Position numbers and translations under genes: made by a program. Positions 1 to 8,600 of a stretch of DNA of 25,148 nt are shown here, piece by piece. The notes below the pieces were generated by a model, which saw nothing but the letters and a program-made list of their open reading frames with translations, ran no database searches and was not told where the DNA came from. The first letter of the stretch is position 1. Each line of letters begins with the position of its first letter. Source of the DNA: CAYLLN01 sp040901775 (GTDB taxonomy: Bacteria; Planctomycetota; Planctomycetia; Pirellulales; Pirellulaceae); NCBI GenBank assembly GCA_040901775.1, contig JBBDYF010000143.1:1-25148 (forward strand), read 5' to 3'.

Positions 1-1283
1 ACACCGGCGACCTGATGACCCGCGGCATCCTCGACATCGAGGGCGGCCGGCTGTGGACCGACACCGGCCTGCTGCGTTCGGTCCTGCTCACCGTGCTGAT
101 CGGCGGGGGCGCCGTGATCCTGCTTCAGATCGACTGGCTGCTCGGCCTGCTTCGCGAATCGGGCGCGCCGCGCTTCGCGATGTTTCTCGATTCCGGCGAA
201 CGAGGACTGCTGGCGACCCCGGCGATGTGGGAGATTTACGGTGATCTGGCGGACAGCGAGTTGAAAGAGTTCTTCGACCAGAGCGAGCGGAGCGTCTGCT
301 TGGCGGCTTGCCAGCCGGGCGAAGAGTCGTGGCCCAGCGGGCAACTGCAGCACGGCATCTGGGCGCATCATTTGATCGAGGCCTTTGCCGGCAATGCTCC
401 GCTGGCGCTCGAGCGGGGCACGCTGCTCACGGCGCGATCGCTGCAAAAGCATCTACAAACGGCCGTGCCGCCAAGCCTCCGGGCGACCTATGCCGAAGCG
501 AAGCGGCAGTCCCCCTGGGCTTGCGGCGACCAGAGTAGCGACTGGGTGCTCGCCGACCTGGGCGAGATTCTCAAGCCAAACAAAGGCGCGGCGCAGTTTA
601 GCGTCGGCCAGGTGACGCGAATCTCCTTCGGGCGCAAGCAAACTGCCGACCTTCGCCGCCTAGCGGGATTTCGCAAAGGTTACCGCATTCCCGACCACAA
701 CTCCACTGCCACCGAGGCGTTCCTGGCCAAGATTGCCGACGAAGAGATCCGCGGCGACATCGCCGCGCTCCACGATCGACTGCGCGCGGCGTTCAAGTTC
801 AAGCGCGCCGACATTCAGATTAGCCATTCCGGCGACGGGGCCGCCTCGATCATCACGCCGCACTTCACCTACACGGTCAGGGTTTCGCAGAGCGCCGACG
901 ATTCGTCGGAGGTGGTCTGGAATCGCGAGGTCAAGGACATCAAAGCGCCGGCCCAGATTCTTTCGGACGCGTTCGCCGAAGTGTTTGGCGAAATGTTCGA
1001 TACGGTCGAGTTCTCGCCCCCGGCTCAGATCCCGCTAGCCGAGCTGATCGATCGTGTCGAACAATTGGGCGACGACCGCCTGACGCTCGACTACGATCCC
1101 GACATCACCTGGTGCAAGCTGACGATCGAGGGGATCGCCGGCGAAATTCGCGTCACCAGCCGCGCCTTCGAGATCGCCCAGCGCCTGCCGCAGCCGCCGC
1201 TCGTGCTGCTCCAGTCGTTTTTCGCCATCCAGCGGGCCTTGATCGACACGCACGACATCGGCCAGATTCCGTTTGGGGATTGA
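1..1283 (+). CDS. Caspase-like (peptidase C14 fold) protein, 5'-truncated by window edge
   Basis: The reading frame is open to the left edge (Thr-Gly-Asp-Leu precede the Met at 15), so the N-terminus is probably outside the window. From that Met, residues 91-125 (SVCLAACQPGEESW, then HGIWAHHLIEAF) match the part of caspase-like proteins that follows the catalytic strand, where 'laAs.pge.S.E' and 'hG.ft..Ll.al.G' are typical. The preceding strand reads FAMFLDSGERG where active members have LDxCHSG, so the catalytic Cys position seems substituted. The catalytic His region is not visible. A hydrophobic stretch at residues 20-48 could be a core strand or a membrane segment. The last ~230 residues form a domain I do not recognise. 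Family confidence is moderate; it may be a catalytically inactive member. Planctomycetes are rich in caspase-fold proteins, but the role here is unknown. Confidence 0.6.
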   Translation, partial: TGDLMTRGILDIEGGRLWTDTGLLRSVLLTVLIGGGAVILLQIDWLLGLLRESGAPRFAMFLDSGERGLLATPAMWEIYGDLADSELKEFFDQSERSVCLAACQPGEESWPSGQLQHGIWAHHLIEAFAGNAPLALERGTLLTARSLQKHLQTAVPPSLRATYAEAKRQSPWACGDQSSDWVLADLGEILKPNKGAAQFSVGQVTRISFGRKQTADLRRLAGFRKGYRIPDHNSTATEAFLAKIADEEIRGDIAALHDRLRAAFKFKRADIQISHSGDGAASIITPHFTYTVRVSQSADDSSEVVWNREVKDIKAPAQILSDAFAEVFGEMFDTVEFSPPAQIPLAELIDRVEQLGDDRLTLDYDPDITWCKLTIEGIAGEIRVTSRAFEIAQRLPQPPLVLLQSFFAIQRALIDTHDIGQIPFGD

Positions 1284-1480
1284 GGGGAATAAGCCTGAAG
1301 CACGCTTACGGCAGGATGTCTTTCACTCTCCATTGACCGGCTTCCCGCCCGTCGATCACAATCGACAATTCGCCGCCTCATCGCGATTATGCCAGCGAGC
1401 AACCACTGCTTCGTGGCGCTGAAATCGGTTCGCCGGTTTCTCACTCAAGCTGGAATAACTCCTTGAACGCGAAAGTCATC
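1284..1480. other. Intergenic region with no gene recognised
   Basis: About 200 bases between the caspase-like gene and the HicB-like gene. No HicA-type toxin frame, convincing promoter or terminator was seen. On the minus strand a 23-codon open stretch (stop at about 1310) has protein-like composition but no start, and may be a chance frame or a gene remnant. Confidence 0.4.
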
Positions 1481-1948
1481 ATGCAAGAGCGGCTTCACTA
1501 CCTGGGCGGCCCCTACAAGGACTACTGTGGGCGTGCTGAGTACGACGATGAGGCCCGGCTTTTTCACGGCGAGGTCATCGGTACGCAGGACGTGGTGACG
1601 TTTCAGGCGACAAACTGGGATGATCTAGGTCGGGCGTTTCGTGAATCCGTGGACGACTATCTGGCATTCTGCAAGGAGTCAGGGCAGCCTGCAGAGAAGC
1701 CGTTTTCAGGGAAGTTTGTTACTCGAATCGCCCCGGAAGTCCACAAGAAAATTAGCATCTTGGCCGAGGCCGCGGGAAAGAGTCTCAACCAACTTGTCTG
1801 CGAATGCTTGGAGCAGATGGTAAAAACAGCGTCCGTGGTTTGCCCGCCAGATGACCTGGTGCCGATGGAATTGCCGAAGCCTCAGAAAAAGGCCAAGCGA
1901 GCAGCGCCCTCCAAGCGGGCCAAATCAAGGCAACGCGAACACGCCTAA
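1481..1948 (+). CDS. Orphan HicB-family antitoxin-like protein
   Basis: The 155-residue product has the two-part layout of HicB proteins. The N-terminal ~60 residues carry the degenerate RNase-H-like signature (YCGRAEYDDEARLFHGEV, then DVVTFQATNWDDLGRAFRESVDDYL). After a linker with KPFSGKF comes a ribbon-helix-helix segment (FVTRIAPEVHKKISILAEAAG, SLNQLVCECLEQ). The tail is Lys/Arg rich. In the family this protein neutralises the HicA mRNA interferase and autoregulates its operon by RHH DNA binding. No HicA frame lies on either side, so it may be a solitary regulator or a remnant. I chose ATG 1481; TTG 1463 in the same frame would add six residues, and neither has a strong ribosome binding site. 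Base composition looks less G+C-rich than its neighbours. Confidence 0.8.
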   Translation: MQERLHYLGGPYKDYCGRAEYDDEARLFHGEVIGTQDVVTFQATNWDDLGRAFRESVDDYLAFCKESGQPAEKPFSGKFVTRIAPEVHKKISILAEAAGKSLNQLVCECLEQMVKTASVVCPPDDLVPMELPKPQKKAKRAAPSKRAKSRQREHA

Positions 1949-2040
1949 ATCGTTGGTCGTCCCGTATCGGACGGCCGCGCACAAAAAGCCCCGCCAATGC
2001 GGCCCGCGAACTAGGGCAGGGGTGGTATGGGTTTGGGAGG

Positions 2041-2274
2041 TCATATCCAGATGGCCCCGTAGTCGTTTAGCGCCCTCTTGATCCACGGAACATGTTCTCC
2101 CGCAGCGATGAGCGGGTAATAAAAAGTGTCAAAAACCGTGTCGTCGATCCGGCCGTGCTGCATTTGCCCGTACGCCGGACCCCAACTGAACACGTAGAGC
2201 ACCGGCAGTAGCACCACCGCAGCAACGATCGCCACGACGGGCCAACGACCTCGACTTGTCGCCCGATCTTCCAT
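2041..2274 (-). CDS. Small single-pass membrane protein
   Basis: A 77-residue protein with a charged N-terminus (MEDRATSRGR), one strong transmembrane segment at about residues 12-32 (WPVVAIVAAVVLLPVLYVFS), and a short C-terminal domain with aromatic residues (FDTFYYPLIAAGEHVPWI). The composition and hydrophobic pattern are those of a real protein, not a shadow frame, and no better gene overlaps it. The pattern of a membrane segment followed by an aromatic 'Y-x-P-L' helix recalls small planctomycete hypothetical proteins. No function can be assigned. It is divergent from the secreted-protein gene at 2508, so the 233 bases between them probably carry both promoters. The ribosome binding site is weak. 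Confidence 0.65.
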   Translation of the reverse strand: MEDRATSRGRWPVVAIVAAVVLLPVLYVFSWGPAYGQMQHGRIDDTVFDTFYYPLIAAGEHVPWIKRALNDYGAIWI

Positions 2275-2507
2275 GCCCCTGATTGTAGCCGGCGGGGAAG
2301 GGCGGGCGAAAGGTCAAGCCCGTTTGCCATTTGTGGCCGAGGCGGGCTTAGGAATTAGGCAGTTGCATCCGATCCCTTCCAGAATTCGAGTTGCTGCTTC
2401 GCTTCGCCTAGCAAAGACCAAATTAGGACACCACGATCGGGCAGGTCGGTTGCCGCGGCCTCGCGATGGCCGATAGAATTCAGATACACGAATACAAGGA
2501 GGCCGTT
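2275..2507. promoter_or_regulatory. Divergent intergenic region between two small genes
   Basis: These 233 bases separate genes transcribed away from each other, so promoters for both are expected here. I could not pick a convincing -35/-10 pair. A clear AAGGAGG ribosome binding site at 2496-2502 serves the plus-strand gene starting at 2508. Confidence 0.4.
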
Positions 2508-3041
2508 ATGCGATCCGCACTTCTCATCGCAAGTTGCCTGGCCATGCTCGCCGGCGCGGGCCTCGCCAGCGCCCAGCAGCCGACGACGGTGCAACTGCCG
2601 AGCTATCGCATCTTTTCGGTGCGGACCACCGTTTCCGTCCCCGATAGCGGCGGCGCTTATCTGGATGGGGTGAATCGCGCGCGCAGCGGCAGCACATCGC
2701 GCGGCCTCGGCCCGCGCGGCAGCAGGGGAATCGGCAGCGACCGAAGTGCCGGCGGCGCGGGCATTTCGGCCACCATCATCGACCACGCAGTGCTCGATAA
2801 ACGAGTGCTCGCTCAGGCCGAGCCCGCCACACCTGCTACAGGAGTTACCGCTGCCCGCGGCGATACCGCACCGGTGGAAAGCGTGGCCGCGATTCGCGCC
2901 TGTAATGCAGCCGCGGCCCAGCAGCAGGCCAGCGAGGCGGCCCGCTATTTCGCCCAGGGCCGGCTGGCCGAGGCCGAGGGTAAGCCGGGCATCGCGAAAA
3001 TCTATTACCGGATGGCCGCGCGACGCACGGCAAACCGGTAG
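2508..3041 (+). CDS. Secreted protein with a secretin-like VPDSGG motif
   Basis: The start at ATG 2508 is fixed by a perfect AAGGAGG five bases upstream and by the signal peptide that follows (MRSALLIASCLAMLAGAGLA, cleavage after ASA). An upstream in-frame ATG at 2466 would place 14 polar residues before the signal and is less likely. The 177-residue product has a mature N-terminal part with VSVPDSGGAYLDGV, resembling the VPDGG-type strand of secretins and of small planctomycete exported proteins, then a Gly/Arg/Ser-rich stretch. The Ala-rich helical C-terminal third (residues ~125-170) resembles a TPR-like helical pair (AARYFAQGRLAEAEG, IAKIYYRMAARR). It is probably periplasmic or surface located. 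It converges on the VIT/VWA gene with a 12-base gap. Confidence 0.75.
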   Translation: MRSALLIASCLAMLAGAGLASAQQPTTVQLPSYRIFSVRTTVSVPDSGGAYLDGVNRARSGSTSRGLGPRGSRGIGSDRSAGGAGISATIIDHAVLDKRVLAQAEPATPATGVTAARGDTAPVESVAAIRACNAAAAQQQASEAARYFAQGRLAEAEGKPGIAKIYYRMAARRTANR

Positions 3042-3053
3042 TGCTTTGCAGGA

Positions 3054-5414
3054 TCACTCGATCCGATACGCCTGGCCGCGGAGGACAACGAGCAGTTCTT
3101 CGCCCGCTTGCTGCGCGGCCAGCACGGCATTTTCGGAGGCCGTATTATCCGCAACCAGCGTGAAGTACTCGTCGCTAAATCGTTTCACCCGCTTAATCTT
3201 CGCCGCGTCCTTGGCGGGGTCGATCTGCTGCGCGTTGGCGGCGATCCACAGGTTCCCCCGCTTGTACAGCGTTTGGTTCCCCGCGTTCTGCACTCCCTGG
3301 GAGGCAATCTCTTTGTCGGAGTCGATTTCGCGATAGGTGTTCGCCGCCCGCGTGGGAGCGGGTGCAGCGCCGCGAGCGCCCCCCGCGATGGCGGGCCGGC
3401 TGGCCGGGGCGGCACTGGCGCTGCCGAACCCCCCGCCGCCAAACGCCGGCGATGCGGTCGACGCCGGCTGCCGGGCCAGTTGCAGGGCGTTCTTGTCGGC
3501 TCGTTGCGAGACACCCGCCACGCCGCCGGACTCTTCCAGCCGATCGACCGCCCGGTTGGCAAAGTCGTAGTGCAGCCGCGTATCGGCCAGTTGTTGGGCC
3601 GGGGCGTTCTCATCCGCCAGGAACGAGGTGTACGGCGTAAGGATGCCGTGCTTGGTCGAGAGGGCGACCAGTTCGGTCACCAGTTCGTCGTTCTTCCCTT
3701 TCAGGTCAAGCTCGTCGATGATTTCGCCGATCCGCCGCATGGCCCACAATTTTTCGACGAAGGCATACGACTGATCGCTCGATTTCTCGGCCAGCGTGCC
3801 GGGAAAGTCGAACTTCTGCTCCTTGTCGCCCACCTTGCCGGTCACCGTCACCTTGGCGCCGCCGGCCTTTTTGTAGCGGCCCACCATGATGAGTTGCTCG
3901 CCGGCGAACAAGTCGTAAGCCTGTTTGGGATAGACGCGATTCACGGCCGGGCTATCCCCAGCCGCCTCGACATCGACGCTCACCTCCACTCCGGTCATCA
4001 CGGGCGAGCTCATCTTGCTGTAGAGCCGGCTGACGTGGGCCTCGATGTTTTCGTCCGGGCGAACGAAGACGCTCTGGCCGAAATTCTCGCGCGAGAGGCG
4101 ATCGAGCAGCCGGCTGTTCAGGTCGTAGCCGACGCCAAAATTGATCATCCGCACGCGGAGCTTGTTGTGCTCCCGGGTGTTGGCGACGATCTTCGCCTCG
4201 TTGGTTTCGCCCGCGGTTGGCAGGCCGTCGGTCAAGAACAGCACGTAGTTGGGGCGCGACTGGTCCTTGATCATCTCCAGGGCGGTCGTCAGCGCGCCGT
4301 CGATGTTGGTGCTGCCGCCGGCATACAGCCCCTCGACAAATCCCAGGGCAGTTTTGCGGGTCTCGTCGTCGTACTTTTGCAGTTCCGGCTTAAACGATTC
4401 CACCGTGCTGTCGTAGGCGACGATGTTGAACGTGTCCCCCTGCCGCAGGTTGTTCAGCACGAACTTGAGCGCCTCTTTCGCCTGCTCGATCTTCTTGCCG
4501 CTCATGCTGCCGGAGCGATCGACGACAAAGATCACCGTCTTGGCCTGGCGCTCGTCGCCGGCGGCTTTGATTTCGGGGCTGGCGAGCAACAGGTAGTAGC
4601 CATCTTCGTTTGCGTCGGGGCGGTAGCTGATAACGCTCGCTCCCAGTTCCCCCGCGGCCGTGTCGAAGAACAGGCGAAAGTCCGTCGTTGGCACCACGTT
4701 GGTCGCCTCGAACTTAACCACCGCGTGCTTGTTGTCGGGCCGCTCGACATTGACTGCGTGCGTGGGGCTATAAACGCTCTTTAGCTCGGCCGAGGTTTCC
4801 AGGCTCACCTGGATCGCCAGCTTCTCGACCGGCTGCGAGGTGTACTTGGCGGTCGAAAGGGGGATCAGCAGGTCGGTCAGCCGCTGGTCTTTGCGGAGCA
4901 ACTGGCTGAACTTAAGCGTCACCTTCCGCTCGGCCCCGGCGGGAACCGGGAAGACGCTCGTCTTGAACATCCCGTGGCCAACCCATTCGAGCAGCGCCGG
5001 GTCTTTGTTTTTGCGAACGTAAGCTTCATAGATGGTGCGGGCCTCCTTGGCGGCAAGCAGCTTGGCGTCGTACTCTTTGCCATCGACCATGAAGGTCATC
5101 CGGTCGATCGCCCCCTCGTGCGGCAGCGGGAAGACGAACGAGACCTCCATCTGGGCGCTGCCGGTGTTCACAAACGACTGCGACACCTGCACCTGGGCAA
5201 CCTGGTCGTTGATCCGGGCCTGATAATCCAACTCTTTGATCTTGTACGACAGCGTGGGCTGGGGCGTCGGCTGCAAAATGGGCCGCGGCAGCCCAATGGG
5301 ATGGGGCGGATTGACCCACACCAGCACCCCCTGGGCGGATGCGGCCTGCCCCCATACCGCGAGCGACAAAAGAACCAGTCCGAGCCACGCAGCAACAGTG
5401 GAAACGCGTTTCAT
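3054..5414 (-). CDS. Secreted VIT and von Willebrand factor A domain protein
   Basis: The 786-residue protein has a signal peptide (residues 1-27, ending AASA). A VIT (vault/inter-alpha-trypsin) domain spans about residues 52-190: QVAQVQVSQSFVNTGSAQME, FVFPLPHEGAIDRMTF, EARTIYE. A VWA domain at about 292-465 has a complete metal-ion-dependent adhesion site: D299-x-S301-x-S303 (DRSGSMSG), T369 (GGSTN) and D396 (LTDG). A C-terminal region follows (residues ~550-786) with a Gly/Ala-rich linker at 650-690. This matches the inter-alpha-trypsin-inhibitor heavy-chain-like proteins common in planctomycetes, thought to bind ligands outside the cytoplasm in a metal-dependent way. The ligand is unknown. 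The start ATG has AGGA nine bases upstream. The 203-base leader region likely carries its own promoter. Confidence 0.92.
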   Translation of the reverse strand: MKRVSTVAAWLGLVLLSLAVWGQAASAQGVLVWVNPPHPIGLPRPILQPTPQPTLSYKIKELDYQARINDQVAQVQVSQSFVNTGSAQMEVSFVFPLPHEGAIDRMTFMVDGKEYDAKLLAAKEARTIYEAYVRKNKDPALLEWVGHGMFKTSVFPVPAGAERKVTLKFSQLLRKDQRLTDLLIPLSTAKYTSQPVEKLAIQVSLETSAELKSVYSPTHAVNVERPDNKHAVVKFEATNVVPTTDFRLFFDTAAGELGASVISYRPDANEDGYYLLLASPEIKAAGDERQAKTVIFVVDRSGSMSGKKIEQAKEALKFVLNNLRQGDTFNIVAYDSTVESFKPELQKYDDETRKTALGFVEGLYAGGSTNIDGALTTALEMIKDQSRPNYVLFLTDGLPTAGETNEAKIVANTREHNKLRVRMINFGVGYDLNSRLLDRLSRENFGQSVFVRPDENIEAHVSRLYSKMSSPVMTGVEVSVDVEAAGDSPAVNRVYPKQAYDLFAGEQLIMVGRYKKAGGAKVTVTGKVGDKEQKFDFPGTLAEKSSDQSYAFVEKLWAMRRIGEIIDELDLKGKNDELVTELVALSTKHGILTPYTSFLADENAPAQQLADTRLHYDFANRAVDRLEESGGVAGVSQRADKNALQLARQPASTASPAFGGGGFGSASAAPASRPAIAGGARGAAPAPTRAANTYREIDSDKEIASQGVQNAGNQTLYKRGNLWIAANAQQIDPAKDAAKIKRVKRFSDEYFTLVADNTASENAVLAAQQAGEELLVVLRGQAYRIE

Positions 5415-5617
5415 GGCCGCAATCCTGTAAAAATGGGTAAGACAGCCCCCGTTGATTGCCTGGGCTTCTTTTGGTAAGACGCCCGAGCCGCGCGGAAAGT
5501 TTTCGCCAATCGCGGCAGCCGGACAAGGGGCCGGTTACGCGGTTGTTACACGCGTGGTGGCAGTCGCACGTTTGACCTGGCAAACGTCCGGCAGGTTCCA
5601 CGCGGTGTGTCGTCCAA
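5415..5617. promoter_or_regulatory. Intergenic region upstream of the VIT/VWA gene
   Basis: 203 bases between the stop of the large glycoside-hydrolase-like gene and the VIT/VWA start, both on the minus strand. It presumably contains the terminator of the former and promoter of the latter. I found no strong hairpin with a T-run and no clear -35/-10 pair. Confidence 0.3.
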
Positions 5618-8600
5618 CTACCGCCAAGACGACGGCAGCCAGCTTTTCATCCGGCCGCCCCAGGTCGAAGAGGTCTCCGCCTGGGGCGCTGTTGCAGCAG
5701 GCTTGGCGGCCGTGGCAGCCGGCGGCTTGCTCGCGGCGGGGGCGGGCCGCGGATTGGGGCGGGGGACGTGCCTGCGCAGGAAGCTGGGCCAGTAGCCTTC
5801 GATGAAGCGCTGGCAGTCGGGCAATTCGCCCGAGTCAAGCTGCTGGCCCGCGGTGCCGATGCTTTTCACCAGCTCGTCGAGTTCCGGTTGTTCGAACCAG
5901 AGCGGAAAAATCTCGACGTCGTCGATCCAGACTTCCCCTTCGCTCATCAGATCGAAGCCGACCCGCAAATCGGTCAGGCCCGCCAGCGGCAATTGCGAGA
6001 TCGCAAATCGGCACTGCGTCCAATTGGCTTCGAGCCGATCCGACGACAGGCGGCCATCCGCCGCGGCCTCAAATAGGACGTGCCGATAATAAGCCTGCCC
6101 GTCTCGTTTGCCTTCGATCGCCAGGCGCAACTGCGGCTGGCGGCGCGGGTCGGCGACGCGAATTCGCGCCCGGATCGAGATCCGCCCCGTAACCGGCGGG
6201 TCGAACGGTTCGCTGCGCACCCAGACCGGCGCTGCATCGCCCCCGGCACCCGCTCGGTTGACCAGGTGCAGCGAGCGGGGCGAATCGAATCCGCCGCGCT
6301 CGTCGATCTCGACCGTCATTCCCGGCCCGTGGGCATGAACCCAACCGGGAATGGAGTCGGTCTTCGTGGTTTCGAACGAAGGATTGGACAGCACCGTCGC
6401 GCTGCGGGGATCGCGCAGCGAGTTAGCCCGCAACAGCACGTCGCGAATCTCTTCGTCCAGCGACTTGGCGGGATCGCCGGCGAATGTGACGCGATAATCG
6501 ACCACCCGCGCCGCGCCCCCCGCCACTTCGCCACCCGCCAGGTCGTAGGGATCCAGCGTCACCGTCCAGGCGATTCCGCCCGCCAGTTCGTCGGTCGCCG
6601 TCGGCCGCTCTTCGGCGTACGACTGCACGCTCAGCGAAGTTCCGCCAAAATCGATGCTGATTTTGGCCGGCCAAGGCGTATCGTTGACGACGTAGAAATA
6701 GGTTTTGTCCCCGTGAGCGAATGTGCGCACGGCCACTCCTCGCCCGGCGGCGTCCCCCTTGGGCTGGGCCGTGGCAAACCGGGCGGCCGGCAGGCGACGA
6801 AAGACTTTGACGAAGGGCAACAGCGCCGCTTCCTGTCCGAGCGGCAACAGCCACCCGCCGTCGATCAGCATGGTCGAATCGAGGCGGGCCAGGCTATGCA
6901 CCAGCCGGCGGCGATTCAGGGCCTCGGCCGGCGAGATTTGGGCAACGAGCCAGGTTTGCGTTTTGCCGGCGCCGAACGGGCTGACCTTGTCGAAAGCGGG
7001 AAGCTGCAGTTGGGCCGGCTCGTGGAAATGAATGGCGGCCGCACCGCCGGCGCTCGCGAACAGCGCGTCGATCTCGGCCGATTGATTCCAGTGATCCAGC
7101 AGATCGCGCTTGCCGGCGTCGGCGCCCGCCGCCAGTCGCTGCGGCCGCGGCACCACGATCCCAGGTAGCGCGGCGAGCTGCTGGATGTCGAGCCCCCAGC
7201 GGGCGAACGACTCGGCCTGGGCATCGATGGGGGGCAGCCGGGGCCGCAGGTCTTCCTGCAGTTGGGGGGCGGCCAGCAGGTGGGTGGGCAACAGGTACAG
7301 CTTGGCGCTCGCCCGGTGGCCGGCGATTTGCGTTTGCATCGTGCGGTACATCGTCGTCAGCCGCTGGCTGCGCCAGGCTTGCCAAGCGGCGGCCCCTTTC
7401 CCCTGTAAAAAATCGGAGCGGGCGACGAGCGGGGGCTGGTTCGAGGCCGGCAACGCGAGGCCCTCTTCGGCCAGGAACCGTCCGATGGTCGCGTCGTCGT
7501 AGCTGCACGTGGCGTCGGGCAGCACCGAGTAACTATCGGCCGACCATTGCACGGCAACGCCGCCAAAGGCCGCGTGCCGGCCGTAGCGCTGGGCCAGTTC
7601 GTCCACCACGCTTTGCATGGCCTGCTGCACGCGCTCGTCGAGGGCGTTGTAGTACACCCCCACGCCGCGCCGCGAACCGTGCCGGGCAATCCAGGTGTTG
7701 CCGTCGGGGCCGAACGGCTCTAAACCTTCGGCCGCGCCGCCGCCGAACAGGCGAATCGCCTCGAGCGCCGGCAGCGGCGTGGAAAACTGCACGGCCGGAA
7801 TCACCTGAATGCCCGCCCGGTCGCACAGCCGGAAGATCAGCTCCAGCACGTCCTTGCGGAGCGGGTCCTGGCCGCTTTCAAAAAACACGCCCGTGTCGTG
7901 CCGCGGCGTCGGTTCCAACTGCTGGCTGGGATAGAGCGCGCAGCCGTCGTGAACGGCGCTCAGCACGACCGCGTTGTATCCCCCATGTTGCAGCGCCTCG
8001 ACCAAACGCCGCCCCGCTTGATAAAACGTGACCCAGTCGTCGAACGCCCGCTCGGTCGCGGGATCGATCGCCTCCTCCGCCGAAAAGTTCTCGGCCAGGA
8101 ACAGCCGATCCACGTAGGCGGCGAACGTGCGGCCCGTTACGCCTGTCGGCGGCAGCGCGACCGCCGGCAGTTCGGCCGGCCCAGAAAGGACATCGATCTT
8201 GCCAAACAGCACGGGGCGATCGTCGTGCCGATTCGTCAGCAGCACCCAGGGAGTGGTCGTTCGCGGCCAGAAGACCAGCCGGTGCCGCTTGATCTGCGGC
8301 TTGTGCCCAGGCTCGGGAGCCGAAATCTCGACCCCCGAATCCAATCCGATGGGCTGCACCCGGCCCGCCGCGTTCGGCTCGACCAGACTGATCCCCAGCG
8401 CCCCCGCGCGATCGCTCGCATACTCGACCTCCAAAATGTGCGGCTGGCCCGGAGCTTTAATCGTCAACGGGTACGCTTGCCAGGCCTGCGGTTTCAACTC
8501 GATCCAGGGGCGGTCCAAATGCTCGCGCGTGGCAACTTTGCCGCCGGACAATTGCTGCGCCAAGTTGGGAATTCGCCGCAGCGATGGGAGCCGAGCCATC

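Noticed and set aside
1307..1378. Minus-strand 23-codon peptide with plausible sequence
   Set aside because: Protein-like in places but preceded by a stop with no start codon; too short to call a gene or pseudogene.
3108..4784. 558-codon plus-strand frame opposite the VIT/VWA gene
   Set aside because: Antisense shadow of a clear VIT/VWA gene, with composition typical of complementary-frame reading.
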